Part shown: one piece after another, positions 1 through 9,031 of the stretch
How positions within the stretch are numbered: position 1 is the first letter of the stretch
How the letters are laid out: each line of letters opens with the position of its first letter
Assembly (NCBI GenBank): GCA_963840235.1
Contig: CAWIYC010000003.1
Coordinates: 1 to 64,000, forward strand
Source of the DNA: JBBRHQ01 sp963840235
GTDB taxonomy: Bacteria > Actinomycetota > Thermoleophilia > Solirubrobacterales > 70-9
Length of the DNA: 64,000 nt
Direction of reading: 5' to 3'
Made by a program: the position numbers and the translations under genes
Notes under the pieces: model-generated
Databases searched by the model: none
Told to the model about the DNA's origin: nothing
What the model saw: only the letters and a program-made list of their open reading frames with translations

Positions 1-68
1 CTCGGTATCCGGTCACCCTGGGTTAGGGTGACGCAATCCCAGACCAGCGCAAGAATCACGCTTCGCCG

Positions 69-767
69 CTGAGACCGGAGACATTCGCGCTGATCCACGG
101 CGCCTGGCACGGGGCCTGGGCGTGGGAACGCCTGGTTCTGGAACTGGAGGCGCTGGGGCACCGTGCTGTCGCCATCAACCTGCCCTGCGAGGATCCGCAC
201 GCGGGTTGCCGCCGCTACGCGGAGATCGTCGCCGCCGCGACCGAGGGAGAGGAGGCGCCGATAGTGATCGGCCATTCGCTGAGCGGACTGGTCGTGCCGT
301 TGGTCGCCGAGTTGCGCCCGGTCCGACGCCTGGTCTACCTATGCGCGATTGTTCCCGAGCCCGGGCTCAGCCTGGCCGCCCGGTTCGAGCGCGGCGAGGG
401 GATCCTGGGGGCCGACAACGGCTCTCGCGAGCACGACGCCGACGGGCTGAGCTATTGGCCGGACCCCGAGGAGGCGGTCAGAGTCCTTTACCACGATTGC
501 GAGCCCGCGGTCGCACGCGAGGCTGTCGCCAGACTGCGCCACCAGTCGCAGGCACCCTCGCGAGAGCCCTGCCCGCTGGCCGCGATGCCGCCGTTACCCA
601 CCCAATATTTCGTCTGCCGCGACGACCGGATGGTCTCGCCCGCATACGGGCGCCAGGCCGCGATCCGGCGGCTCGGCGTCGCGCCCCTGGAGCTGCCAGG
701 CGGCCACTCGCCGATGCTCTCCCGCCCGGCGCAGCTGGCCGAGCTGCTGAGCCGGCCCGCGGGCTGA
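69..767 (+). CDS. alpha/beta hydrolase (start codon uncertain)
   Basis: An alpha/beta-hydrolase fold enzyme. The oxyanion-loop motif HGAWHGAW lies near base 93-120, the nucleophile elbow GHSLSG near 270, and the catalytic-His motif GGHSPML near 700. The substrate cannot be told from sequence; relatives include esterases and MenH-like enzymes. An in-frame stop at 24-26 bounds the frame. No ATG, GTG or TTG lies between that stop and the HGAW motif, so the first conventional start (GTG 264) would delete an essential part of the fold. I place the start at CTG 69 as the best guess; a lost base in the sequence is equally possible. It ends 108 bases before the convergent GspE gene. Confidence 0.7.
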   Translation: MRPETFALIHGAWHGAWAWERLVLELEALGHRAVAINLPCEDPHAGCRRYAEIVAAATEGEEAPIVIGHSLSGLVVPLVAELRPVRRLVYLCAIVPEPGLSLAARFERGEGILGADNGSREHDADGLSYWPDPEEAVRVLYHDCEPAVAREAVARLRHQSQAPSREPCPLAAMPPLPTQYFVCRDDRMVSPAYGRQAAIRRLGVAPLELPGGHSPMLSRPAQLAELLSRPAG

Positions 768-875
768 TTCCCGGGAACAGGGCCAACTCCAACGCGGCTT
801 CGGGGAGCCCCGGGCGCCGGGACAGCTCGGCGGCGAGGCCGTAGCTGCGCGCATGGCCCACCGCGAGACGCAGGC

Positions 876-2615
876 TCAGCTACCGAAGACGCGCAGAATC
901 TCCGGGACCGAGGTGACGCCCTGCTGAACCTTCTCGAGGCCGTCCTCGGTGAGGGTCCGCATGCCCGCTCTCTTTGCGGCCGCGGCGATCTCGGCCGCGG
1001 ACCCGCGTTTCAGGACCAGGGAGCGGATCTCGTCGTCGAGAGTCATCACCTCGAAGATGCCGATGCGCCCCAGATAGCCCGTGCCGCGACAGCGAAGGCA
1101 GCCCACCGGCTCGTATGCGTCGACATCCCCGTTGTGAAAGCCGAGGCCGCTTCGCTCGAGCTCGGCGGCCGTGACGTGGACGGGTGACCGGCACTCCTCG
1201 CAGAGCCGGCGGGCGAGCCCCTGGGCCACCACGCATTGGATGCCGGACGCGACGAGGAACGGCTCGATTCCCATCTCGATCAACCGCGCGGGCGCCATCG
1301 GGGCGCCGCTTGTATGCAGAGTGGAGAAGACGAGATGTCCGGTAAGCGCCGATTCGATCGCGATCTGGGCGGTTTCGCGGTCGCGGATCTCGCCGACCAT
1401 GATCACGTCGGGGTCCGAGCGGATCATCGATCGCAGCCCGGAGGCGAAAGTCAGTCCGGCTCTAGGGTTGACCTGCACCTGCTTGACGCCGTCAAGCTCA
1501 TATTCGACCGGATCCTCGATCGCGATCAGGGTGCGTTCAGGGGTGTTCACCTCATCCAGGGCGGCGTAGAGGGTGGTGGTCTTGCCGGCGCCGGTCGGCC
1601 CCGTGACCAGGATTGCCCCCTGGACCTGCTTCATCGCGTGCTCCAGGCGGGCGCGCTCGCCGTGGCCCATGCCGAGATGATCGAGATCGACTACGCCCCG
1701 TTCCTTGTCGAGGATCCGGACGACCACCGACTCGCCGCGCATGATCGGCAGCGTCGAGACACGCAGATCGAGGAAGCGCCCGTCGATGGTGAGGCCGATG
1801 CGACCGTCCTGGGGGATCCGCCGCTCCGCGATGTTCAGCTCGGCCATGATCTTGATCCGCGACACGAGGCCGGGAACGAGGCCGGCCGGAACGGTGCTCG
1901 AGTCCGAGACGACGCCGTCGATCCGCTGGCGGACGCGCATGTCACCGTCGCGTGGATCGAAGTGGATGTCCGATGCTCCGCGGGTGACTGCATCGGCCAT
2001 CAAGGCGTGGACGAGCTTTACGACCGGGGCCTGCTCGGCCGACTCTCGCAGCTCGATCACCTTCGACTGCTCCGGTGCGGGAGTGTGCTCGACCGCGTGC
2101 AACGGGTCGGACAACCTCCCGACCTGGTCGATCATGGCCTCCAGGTTCTCGGGGGAGGTCATCGCGAGCCGGCCGTCGTAGCCGGTAATGATCGCGATGT
2201 CGTCGAGGCCGACCACGTTCGCTGGGTTCGACGTCGCGATCAGGATCGTCCGCTCGTCCATGAAGCAGATCGGGATGGCCTGATAGCGCCGGGCCTGTGA
2301 GGTGCTGAGGAGGTTCGCGGCGCCCTTGTCGACTTCGAACACCTCGAGGTCGACGAAAGGCAGGCCGTTGCGCTCGGCGAGAGCGCGAGCGAGTTGCTCC
2401 GAGGAAACTGCGCCCGAGGTGACCAGGACCTGGCCGAGCGGGCGCCCGCTCGCCCGCGCTTCGGCGACGGCGTGCTCAACGGCGTCCCTGGCGGCAAAGC
2501 CAAGCTCGACGACGACATCGCCGATTCGGCCGCTTTCGGAGCGAGCACGGCCGCTCGGCGGAGTGAGTCCGGCGGGCAAGTCGCCGGGCGGCGTCGCTTG
2601 AGCTACCGGACTCAT
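876..2615 (-). CDS. GspE/PilB-type secretion/pilus ATPase
   Basis: Hexameric ATPase that powers type IV pilus or type II secretion assembly on the cytoplasmic face. From ATG 2615 it is 579 residues. Visible are an N-terminal MshEN/GSPII_E domain (about 30-170), Walker A GPTGAGKTT (about 339), an Asp-box region, Walker B VIMVGEIRD (about 404), a His box GHLVFSTLHTS, and two zinc-binding pairs CEEC and CLRC near the C-terminus. ATG 2615 is preceded by GAGG at good spacing; an in-frame TTG at 2669 would add 18 poorly conserved residues. No other pilus or secretion gene is adjacent, so partners must lie elsewhere. Confidence 0.93.
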   Translation of the reverse strand: MSPVAQATPPGDLPAGLTPPSGRARSESGRIGDVVVELGFAARDAVEHAVAEARASGRPLGQVLVTSGAVSSEQLARALAERNGLPFVDLEVFEVDKGAANLLSTSQARRYQAIPICFMDERTILIATSNPANVVGLDDIAIITGYDGRLAMTSPENLEAMIDQVGRLSDPLHAVEHTPAPEQSKVIELRESAEQAPVVKLVHALMADAVTRGASDIHFDPRDGDMRVRQRIDGVVSDSSTVPAGLVPGLVSRIKIMAELNIAERRIPQDGRIGLTIDGRFLDLRVSTLPIMRGESVVVRILDKERGVVDLDHLGMGHGERARLEHAMKQVQGAILVTGPTGAGKTTTLYAALDEVNTPERTLIAIEDPVEYELDGVKQVQVNPRAGLTFASGLRSMIRSDPDVIMVGEIRDRETAQIAIESALTGHLVFSTLHTSGAPMAPARLIEMGIEPFLVASGIQCVVAQGLARRLCEECRSPVHVTAAELERSGLGFHNGDVDAYEPVGCLRCRGTGYLGRIGIFEVMTLDDEIRSLVLKRGSAAEIAAAAKRAGMRTLTEDGLEKVQQGVTSVPEILRVFGS

Positions 2616-2676
2616 CGGTGCCTCTATCGGCAGGTGGGAGTCCGAGGTCAAGTCTTGGGACAGGCCCAATTTGCGA

Positions 2677-2693
2677 CCCGCCGCGAGGGCGGG
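2677..2693 (-). terminator. possible GC hairpin after the DUF2252 gene
   Basis: CCCGCC and GGCGGG arms flank a 5-base loop just downstream (minus strand) of the DUF2252 stop at 2702. There is no T tract, so it is a weak terminator candidate. Confidence 0.3.
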
Positions 2694-2701
2694 CCTCTAC
2701 C

Positions 2702-4134
2702 TCAGATGAGGTCCGTCTCCACCTCGATGCGGCCCGACTTGGCCGCGTCGGCGAGGGCGCCGTAGTCGAGCTCGTTCTGGTCCGCGTAGCGCTCGGAGAA
2801 GTCGGCGATCGCCTGATCGAAGCTCTCGCCCTTGCCGAGGTAGGCGCCGATCGCGATCCGGTCGCCGGATCGGGCGTGGGCCCGGGCCAGGGTCCAGCCG
2901 CAGACCCGCCCGTAGATCTCCAGCCCCTCCGGCGGCAGGGTCTCGATCTCGACCGAGCGCTTCCCGTCCCAGAGCTGGCGCACGTAGAAGTCCCGCTCCT
3001 TGCCGTCCATGCCCGAGCGCCGGAAGCCAGCCGAGGAGGATGTCGCTGGAGGCCTGCATCAGCCACTGGCCCTCGACCACCCGCTCGCCGTGGTTGCCGA
3101 ACTCGCTCGCCCCGACGTAGGGCTCGAGCACCGAGGCCTCGGCCTCCTTGGCCTGCAGGAAGAGCGGGTCCTGGCCGTCGCGGCCCATCATCAGACAGCA
3201 CCCAGGCGCGGGTGCCGACGCTGCCGACCCCGACCACCTTGCGGGCCATGTCGACGAACCGGTAGCTGTCGAAGAGGTGGCGGCGGTCGCCCTTGAGGCT
3301 CTCGCGGTAGCGGCCGAGCATCTCCCGGATCCGCTCCTCGAGCTCCTGGCTGCTGATCGTCGGAGACCAGCTCGCGGGCCGGAACGATCAGCGGCGGATC
3401 GCTGATGATCCGCGGCTCGCCGTCGACCTCGTGGACGAGGCGATCGAAGGCCTTGAGGCTGTTCTTCTTCTGCGCCTTGGCGACGTTCTTTTCGCGCCGC
3501 CTTCATCTGCTTGCGGTCGGCGACCTTGGCCAGGTCGGCGAGCAGGGTCTCGACGTCGAGGCGCGCATACCAGACGTCGAGGTTTCGCATCGTGGCGAAC
3601 TCCCGCATCGCCTCGCGGTAGTCGCGCACGGCGCTGAGGACGGCGGCGCGGGTCTCCTTCGGCGTGAAGTCGCGGTCGCGCCCGGCGATCTCGAAGCTGG
3701 CGGCGAGGCGCTTGACGTCCCACTCCCAGGGCCCCGGCAGGGTCTCGTCGAAGTCGTTGACGTCCATCACCAGGCGGCGATCGGGGGCGGCGAAGACGCC
3801 GAAGTTCGATAGGTGGGCATCGCCGCAGGCCTGGACCCGCAAGCCCGGATTCCGGGGTCTTGGCGAGGTCCATCGCCATGATCGCCGCGGCGCCGCGGAA
3901 GAAGGTGAAGGGCGAGGCGAGCATCCGCCCGTAGCGGATCGGGACGAGCTCGGGGACACGGCTCTTGGCCTGCTCCTCGAGCACCTTGACCGGATCTTTG
4001 CGGCGCGTCGCCGGCTCCCACTCTCCGTGGCTAGCTCGTGAGGCCTTCTCGCGCGCCGCCTTGCCGGCGGCTGCGCGCTCGTCCGCCGAGGGAAGGGGTT
4101 CCACAGACGGGGATTTGGTGGGTGCGGAGGGCAT
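2702..4134 (-). pseudogene. DUF2252 family protein, interrupted by five frameshifts
   Basis: Read across three frames the product is a full-length DUF2252 protein (kinase-like fold, biochemical role not established). It begins MPSAPTKSPS at ATG 4134 and passes through RVPELVPIRYGRMLASPFTF, CGDAHLSNFGVF, DFDETLPGPWEWDVKRLAAS and QWLMQASSDI, ending KSGRIEVETDLI. Each frame change is explained by one extra base. The sites are near 3841, 3489-3492 (an A run on the coding strand), 3355, 3194 and 3024. Family motifs are intact on both sides of every shift, so the coding content looks young or simply mis-sequenced. It is transcribed towards the GspE gene and divergently from 4317. Confidence 0.85.
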
Positions 4135-4316
4135 GGTCGCGATCTTCTTCTGCGAGGAGTTGCCGATCCCCGCCAGTCCGACCGGGCCATTCAATCGCAA
4201 TCCCCCGGAAGTGGCAACTGGTTGAGGCAACGGCTCTGCGAGAGGGGGTGAGTTTCCAGTCGCCCCGGCCGATGGTTTGACGCCCGGGCAACTTCGGCGC
4301 TACAACTAATCACGAC

Positions 4317-4926
4317 GTGTTCGGCAAGAGCCCATGGAAGCTGACCTACGCGAACGTGATGGCAACCGTCGCCGTGTTCCTGGCGCTTTCCGGCGGGGTC
4401 TATGCGGCTGTACACCTCGGGAGAGACAGCGTCCGTTCGCGCAATATCGTCAATGGGCAGGTCAAGGGTGCAGATCTCTCTCCGCAACGCGGTCGGCAGC
4501 CTGAATATCAAGGACCGCAAGGTGACGCCTAGGGATCTGGTCGCGCCTGAGTCGCCGAAGAGCGCCGGCCTCGCGCAGAATCCCAACTTCAACTGCGCCA
4601 ACGCCCCCAACCAGTGGGCCAGCAGCAGACCCGAGGTGAACGGTCTCGTCGGCTACTACCGGGATATCGGCGGAACGGTGCATCTTGCCGGCGACGCTGC
4701 CCTGTGCGGCAGTCCGGTGTCCGGAAACCACATCTTCACGCTCCCGCCGGGCTACCGCCCGGTCGCCGATCAGGACCAGGCCGTGGTCAACAACGGCAAC
4801 TTCAACGATCTGACCATCGACTCCGAAGGGCGGGTTTTCGATTTCGCGGCGATCAGCGGCGCCATCGTCGCGCTCGACGGCGTCACCTTTCGCTGCGGTC
4901 CATCGGGCAAGAGCGGCTGCCCCTAG
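4317..4926 (+). CDS. exported protein with Thermoleophilia-type N-terminus (one frameshift)
   Basis: Starts at GTG 4317 with a signal segment containing TYANVMATVAVFLALSGG, which I associate with a large, mostly uncharacterised family of exported proteins in Thermoleophilia. It continues RNIVNGQVKGADLS, then NAVGSLNIKDRKVTPRDL, and a C-terminal domain with GYYRDIGGTVHLAG and IFTLPPGYRP. This domain resembles the beta-rich C-terminal modules of collagen-like or tail-fibre-like surface proteins. The first part is in the frame of 4317, the rest one base on; a single extra base near 4475-4484 explains the break. Function unknown; probably cell-surface. Confidence 0.75.
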
Positions 4927-4985
4927 AAGGGTGACTCGCGAGGGTTCAGACCCCGATTCCCGGCAGGGGCCATACTTAGCTGGAT

Positions 4986-5336
4986 ATGTCTGATCGGAGC
5001 GTCGGGGTTGTGCAGCGTGTATATCGCGCGGCTGCCGACGGCGAATCGTCTTGTACGCGCTGGCTTGACGAACGAGTTCCGTCTCCTCTTCGCTCCTCCC
5101 CCGATGCAGTTTTCGGGGAGTCGGTCGACCTGCCGCGGTGGAAGCCCGAGCGCTTCTTCGATCTTCAAGAGCAGGTGCTCGTTCGAGTCAGGCTCTCCGG
5201 CCGCGGAAGCAAGACAGGTCACGAAATCGAAACGCGGATAGCGCATCTGTGGACGTTCGAGCCTGGAAAGCCGGCCCGTCTTAGCGTTTACCACGATTGG
5301 GAGTCGGCTCTCGGGGCCGTTGGTCTGGCGGAGTGA
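4986..5336 (+). CDS. SnoaL-like (NTF2 fold) protein, probably shortened
   Basis: A 116-residue protein with the N-terminal helix pattern VVQRVYRAAADGE and a C-terminal half typical of SnoaL-like/NTF2-fold proteins: PERFFDLQEQVLVRVRLSGR, then AHLWTFEPGKPARL. The central stretch that normally holds the 'RGxxGVRxFLxxW' helix is shortened to about 25 residues. An internal deletion or undetected compensating indels are possible. No catalytic Asp/His pair can be assigned. It follows the exported gene by 59 bases in the same direction. Function unknown. Confidence 0.6.
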   Translation: MSDRSVGVVQRVYRAAADGESSCTRWLDERVPSPLRSSPDAVFGESVDLPRWKPERFFDLQEQVLVRVRLSGRGSKTGHEIETRIAHLWTFEPGKPARLSVYHDWESALGAVGLAE

Positions 5337-5509
5337 ACCAGGACGTTCACCGCGCGGGGTGCTCCAAATTGATGAAGCTCCTTCCCAGCCGCGGCTAGCT
5401 CGCCGCCGATGCGGGAGCAGTGCCACCGCGCGGCTATCTCCAGCCCGGGCGGAGCGGTCGGCGCCCGACGTCGGTTCGTCCCACTACCCCGAGAGTAATC
5501 TGACCGGCC

Positions 5510-6541
5510 ATGCGCGCCATGTACTACGACGGCAAGGGCGGGCTCGAGTGGCGCGATGATCCCGAGCCGGTGCTCGAGGCGGGGACGGACGCAATCGTCC
5601 GGCCCGTTGCGGTTTCCACCTGCGACTTCGACCAGGCGATCATGAGCCGGCCGATCCCGGGCGCCGAGAACCCGTTCGCCATCGGCCACGAGGGAGTCGG
5701 CGAGGTCGTCGATGTGGGCCCGGCGGTGACCACGCTGCGGCCGGGCGACATCGTCGGAATCTGCCATCACCTCTCGTGCGGCAGGTGCGACCGCTGTGCG
5801 GACGGTCATCCGGAGCACTGCCGCACCACCACGGCCAACGGGCCGGCCGTCTTCGGGGTACCTGTGGGGACGGACTACGGCGGGCTGTTCTCGGAACTCG
5901 TGCGGGTGCCGTTCGCCGATTACACCCTGATGGCGCTGCCCCCCGACGTCAGCGCGATCGAAGCTGTCTCGATCGGCGACAACCTGACCGACGCATGGCG
6001 CCTGATCGTCCCGCACCTGCGCAGGCGGCCGGGAGCCGACGTGCTGATCATGAGCACCGGCTCATGCGGCCTCTACGCGGCCGACATTGCCCGGGCATAT
6101 GGCGCCGGGCGCGTGCGCTATCTGGATCGCGACGAGTCCCGTCTGGCGCTGGCCGAGCAATTCGGTGCCGAAACCGGGGGGCTCGAAGGCTTCTCCCCGG
6201 ACGAGCACAAGTACGGCATCACCTTGAACGCAAGCGACTCCACGACCGCGCTCAAGAACGCGGTGCTGGCGACGGCGCCCGGGGGCCACTGCGAGAACAT
6301 GGCGTTCTTCTTCCGCGAGGTCGAGATGCCGCTACTGGCGATGCACCTGAACTGCGTCCACTTCCGCTCATCGGTGGCGAACACCCGCGTCCACATGGCC
6401 GAGGTGATGCAGCTGCTTTCCAGCGGGCGGATCGACCCGCGGGCGGTCCAGACGGCCCTTCACCCGCTCGAATCGGCAGTCGAGGTGATGCCGGACGCCG
6501 GCTTCAAGCCCGTGTTCACACAGGAGATGACCACCTCATAG
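5510..6541 (+). CDS. zinc-dependent alcohol dehydrogenase (MDR family)
   Basis: A 343-residue medium-chain dehydrogenase/reductase that would oxidise an alcohol with NAD(P). The catalytic-zinc ligands are recognisable (Cys in STCDFDQ, GHEG). The structural-zinc lobe is present as C-x2-C-x2-C-x7-C around SCGRCDRCADGHPEHC. The nucleotide-binding region near residues 180-215 reads STGSCGLYAADIARAYGAGR followed by an acidic RYLDRDES strand end, suggesting NAD preference. The substrate cannot be assigned. It starts at ATG 5510 about 170 bases after the SnoaL gene, without a clear operon partner. Confidence 0.9.
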   Translation: MRAMYYDGKGGLEWRDDPEPVLEAGTDAIVRPVAVSTCDFDQAIMSRPIPGAENPFAIGHEGVGEVVDVGPAVTTLRPGDIVGICHHLSCGRCDRCADGHPEHCRTTTANGPAVFGVPVGTDYGGLFSELVRVPFADYTLMALPPDVSAIEAVSIGDNLTDAWRLIVPHLRRRPGADVLIMSTGSCGLYAADIARAYGAGRVRYLDRDESRLALAEQFGAETGGLEGFSPDEHKYGITLNASDSTTALKNAVLATAPGGHCENMAFFFREVEMPLLAMHLNCVHFRSSVANTRVHMAEVMQLLSSGRIDPRAVQTALHPLESAVEVMPDAGFKPVFTQEMTTS

Positions 6542-6634
6542 GGGCGCGGTGCAGCCAAGCGCGAACGCGCGAGCGTTTCGCACTACTTCCTTGGCGCTCG
6601 GCATACACTCGGGCCGCCACCAACCCGGCCGCTC

Positions 6635-7441
6635 GTGTCCGAGACCATTCTCATCCTCCTGATCGCCGCCGGCGTGGCCCTGGTTGCCGTCAGCATCCTC
6701 TGGCAGAGGGAGCGGCGCCGCGCCGGCAGCCTGGAAAGCGAGCTGGCGACCGAGCGGGCGAAGCGGCAGGGATGGGGACTCGCGCCCTTGCCGCCCCTGA
6801 AGGCGGTGCTCCAGACCGCGACACGGGTCAGGGAGGAAGGCCTCGGCGAGGTGCTTCGGAGCTCGTTCGAGGAGCTCGCCGGCTGGGCCGAGGATGCGGA
6901 ACCCGAGCTGCGTCAGCTGGCGGCGCGGGACGGCACCCTGACGATCCTCTTCTCGGACATCGAGGACTCGACCGCGCTCAACGAACAGCTCGGCGACAAG
7001 GCCTGGTTGAAGATTCTTGGCGTCCACGATCAGATCGTCCGCAGGTGCGCCGGCGGGCACGGCGGGCACATCGTCAAATCGCAGGGCGACGGGTTCATGA
7101 TCGCCTTCGCCAGCGCCGAGGACGCGATCCGCTCTGCGATCGAGATCCAGCGCGCCCTCGCCTCCGGTCCGCGCCGCCTCCGCGGCGCGCCGATCGCGGT
7201 CCGGATCGGTGCCCACACCGGCCCTGCGCTGGAGAAAGGCGGCGACCTCTTCGGTCGCAACGTCGCGCTCGCGGCGCGGGTCGCCGACCAGGCCCGCGGT
7301 GGTGAGATCCTGGTCACCGCCGAGACCGGTGAGGCGGCCGAAGGAGCCGAGGATCTGGCCTTCGCCGATCCACGCGAGGTCGAGCTCAAGGGCCTGCCGG
7401 GCAGCTACACACTGATCGCGGTTCGCTGGCAGCGATCCTGA
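6635..7441 (+). CDS. membrane-anchored class III adenylate/guanylate cyclase
   Basis: A 268-residue protein with one N-terminal membrane segment (TILILLIAAGVALVAVSIL), a linker of about 85 residues and a class III cyclase domain. The metal-binding Asp residues are present in LFSDIEDST and KSQGDGFM. The transition-state Asn and Arg lie in GRNVALAARV, preceded by a GGD that fits the base-binding position. The catalytic set therefore looks complete, unlike many degenerate actinobacterial homologues. GTG start at 6635. A cNMP-binding protein is encoded near 61.6 kb of the same window, but any link between the two is speculative. Confidence 0.88.
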   Translation: MSETILILLIAAGVALVAVSILWQRERRRAGSLESELATERAKRQGWGLAPLPPLKAVLQTATRVREEGLGEVLRSSFEELAGWAEDAEPELRQLAARDGTLTILFSDIEDSTALNEQLGDKAWLKILGVHDQIVRRCAGGHGGHIVKSQGDGFMIAFASAEDAIRSAIEIQRALASGPRRLRGAPIAVRIGAHTGPALEKGGDLFGRNVALAARVADQARGGEILVTAETGEAAEGAEDLAFADPREVELKGLPGSYTLIAVRWQRS

Positions 7442-7498
7442 GCTTCTGGTCCCTGGGCCGGGCGGCCTGCTCCGCCAAGACCCACATCTCGTGCTCCT

Positions 7499-8470
7499 TC
7501 AGCGCGGCTGCTCGAAGATCTCGCTGAGGAAGTGGGTGACGATCCAGGTCGCCACCCGCGACGAAGCTCCGGAGGGGTCGCGCGCCGGGTTCAGCTCGAC
7601 GACGTCGAAGCCGATCACGCGCCCCAGCCGCGCCACCTCAGCCAGGATATGCCGCAGGTCCCGGTACCCGAGCCCGCCCGGCTCCGGCAGCGAGTGCCCC
7701 GGGGCGATCGAGGAATCGAGGACGTCAAGATCGATCGACACGTAAAGCGCGTCGGCCTCGGGTACGGTCTCGCGTACCACCTCGGCACCCCCGCGCTCGA
7801 TCACGTCGAGGCTGGTTGCCCAGCGCCCGCCGAGCTGCCGAAGGCCATCGATCTCGGCGCGCTCGACGTTTCTGACTCCCAGCGCGCTCACGGTTCCCAC
7901 GAAGGGAAGCTCGGCCAGCCGCCGCAGCTGGCTCGCGCCCGTGAACCGCGCGCCGTCCAGTGTGTCGAGGAAGTCGGTGTGCGCGTCTACGTGCACGACG
8001 TCGAACTCGCCGAATGGCTCCATCCCCCGCCCCAGGGGATAGCTGATCGAGTGGTCGCCGCCGATCGCGACCATCAGCGCGCCGCGCTCGGCGATGCCGC
8101 CCGCAGCCGCTGTCATGCGCTCGTAGTTTCCCTCCGTGTCGGAGCCCTGGATGGCGACGTCGCCAAGGTCGGCCATGGTCACGCCGACCAGGTAGTCGCG
8201 ATCAGCCTCGACGTCGTACCAGCCCTCGGCTCCATCGTTGGTCCTGCCGCCAGCCGACGGCGGATAGTAGAACTGCCCCCACGTCGCTTCCCTGGCTGCC
8301 GCCGGCCCGGCCCGCTGGCCGGTCGGGACCCCCGGCTGCGGTGTGCCGGCGTCATAGGGGACGCCGAGAAAGGCCACTTTGGCGTCAAGCGCGTCGAGGT
8401 TGCGAACGCTCGGCACTCCGAAGAACGTTCGCGGAGCAGGATCCGTCAGCGGTCCCGTGGCCTCCACCAC
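7499..8470 (-). CDS. agmatinase/arginase (ureohydrolase) family enzyme
   Basis: A binuclear-manganese ureohydrolase, hydrolysing agmatine, guanidinobutyrate or a related guanidino compound to urea and an amine. Metal ligands are visible in GGDHSISYP, DAHTDF and SIDLDVLDSS. The N-terminal block FFGVPSVRNLDALDAKVAFL matches agmatinase-like proteins. The open frame runs on to 8722 but that part overlaps the SnoaL gene on the other strand and has unrelated composition. I therefore choose one of the tandem GTG codons at 8470/8467, giving about 323 residues, the family's usual length. Convergent with the cyclase gene. Confidence 0.85.
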   Translation of the reverse strand: MVEATGPLTDPAPRTFFGVPSVRNLDALDAKVAFLGVPYDAGTPQPGVPTGQRAGPAAAREATWGQFYYPPSAGGRTNDGAEGWYDVEADRDYLVGVTMADLGDVAIQGSDTEGNYERMTAAAGGIAERGALMVAIGGDHSISYPLGRGMEPFGEFDVVHVDAHTDFLDTLDGARFTGASQLRRLAELPFVGTVSALGVRNVERAEIDGLRQLGGRWATSLDVIERGGAEVVRETVPEADALYVSIDLDVLDSSIAPGHSLPEPGGLGYRDLRHILAEVARLGRVIGFDVVELNPARDPSGASSRVATWIVTHFLSEIFEQPR

Positions 8471-8570
8471 CTGGAAGTATCGCGCACGGAGGCCATAGAC
8501 GTCCCTTGTTTCTGCGCCGGCGGAGGCATAGGCTCGGCAGTCCGGCAACCCCTGATCAACTGGAGGACGA

Positions 8571-8951
8571 ATGGGCAATGCAGATGCAGCAAAGGACGCA
8601 TACGGTGCGTTCGGTAGCGGCGATCTCGAGGCGCTGAAGGCGGGATTCGCCGACGACGCTGAATGGGTGACCTCGGATGAGCTGCCGCTCGGCGGGGTGA
8701 CGCGCGGCGTCGATGAGATCATGGCGAACTTCGCGCAGATCCCGAACTACTGGTCGAGCTTCAGCGTCGAGCCGTCGGAGTTCATCGAGGCCGGCGACAA
8801 GGTGATCGTCAAGGGCACCCAGCGCGCCACCGGCAAGGGGGGCGAGAGCTTCGAGGCCCCCTTCCTGCACCTGATGGAGTACCGCGACGGCAAGGTCGTG
8901 CGGGGCGAGTTCCACGGCGACAGCGCCAAGGCGCTGAAGGTTCTGGGCTAG
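8571..8951 (+). CDS. SnoaL-like / ketosteroid isomerase-like protein
   Basis: A 126-residue NTF2-fold protein: DAYGAFGSGDLEALKAGFAD, then WVTSDELPLGG, RGVDEIMANF, and a C-terminal sheet with VIVKGTQRATGKGG and HLMEYRDGKVVRGEF. Members include polyketide cyclases, isomerases and many proteins of unknown activity. ATG 8571 has a strong Shine-Dalgarno (GGAGGACGA). It is divergent from the agmatinase-family gene (about 100 bases between starts) and is followed by a hairpin. Confidence 0.88.
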   Translation: MGNADAAKDAYGAFGSGDLEALKAGFADDAEWVTSDELPLGGVTRGVDEIMANFAQIPNYWSSFSVEPSEFIEAGDKVIVKGTQRATGKGGESFEAPFLHLMEYRDGKVVRGEFHGDSAKALKVLG

Positions 8952-8971
8952 CGGTCCGAGATCGAGACGAT

Positions 8972-9000
8972 GAGGAGCGTCCCTGAAGGGGGCGCTCCTC
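8972..9000 (+). terminator. hairpin terminator candidate
   Basis: GAGGAGCG pairs with CGCTCCTC, extended inward by TCCC/GGGG around a short loop, 20 bases after the SnoaL stop. No T run follows, so termination efficiency is uncertain. Confidence 0.5.
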
Positions 9001-9031
9001 ACACCGAGCTCTAGGTGGAGAGGAGAGCGGC

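Noticed and set aside
4941..4956. GGGTTCAGACCCC resembling a tRNA T-arm
   Set aside because: No matching acceptor, D or anticodon stems in the flanking 90 bases on either strand.
8471..8722. N-terminal extension of the agmatinase-family frame
   Set aside because: Overlaps the well-supported SnoaL gene at 8571 on the other strand, is Ser/Pro-rich and unlike ureohydrolases.
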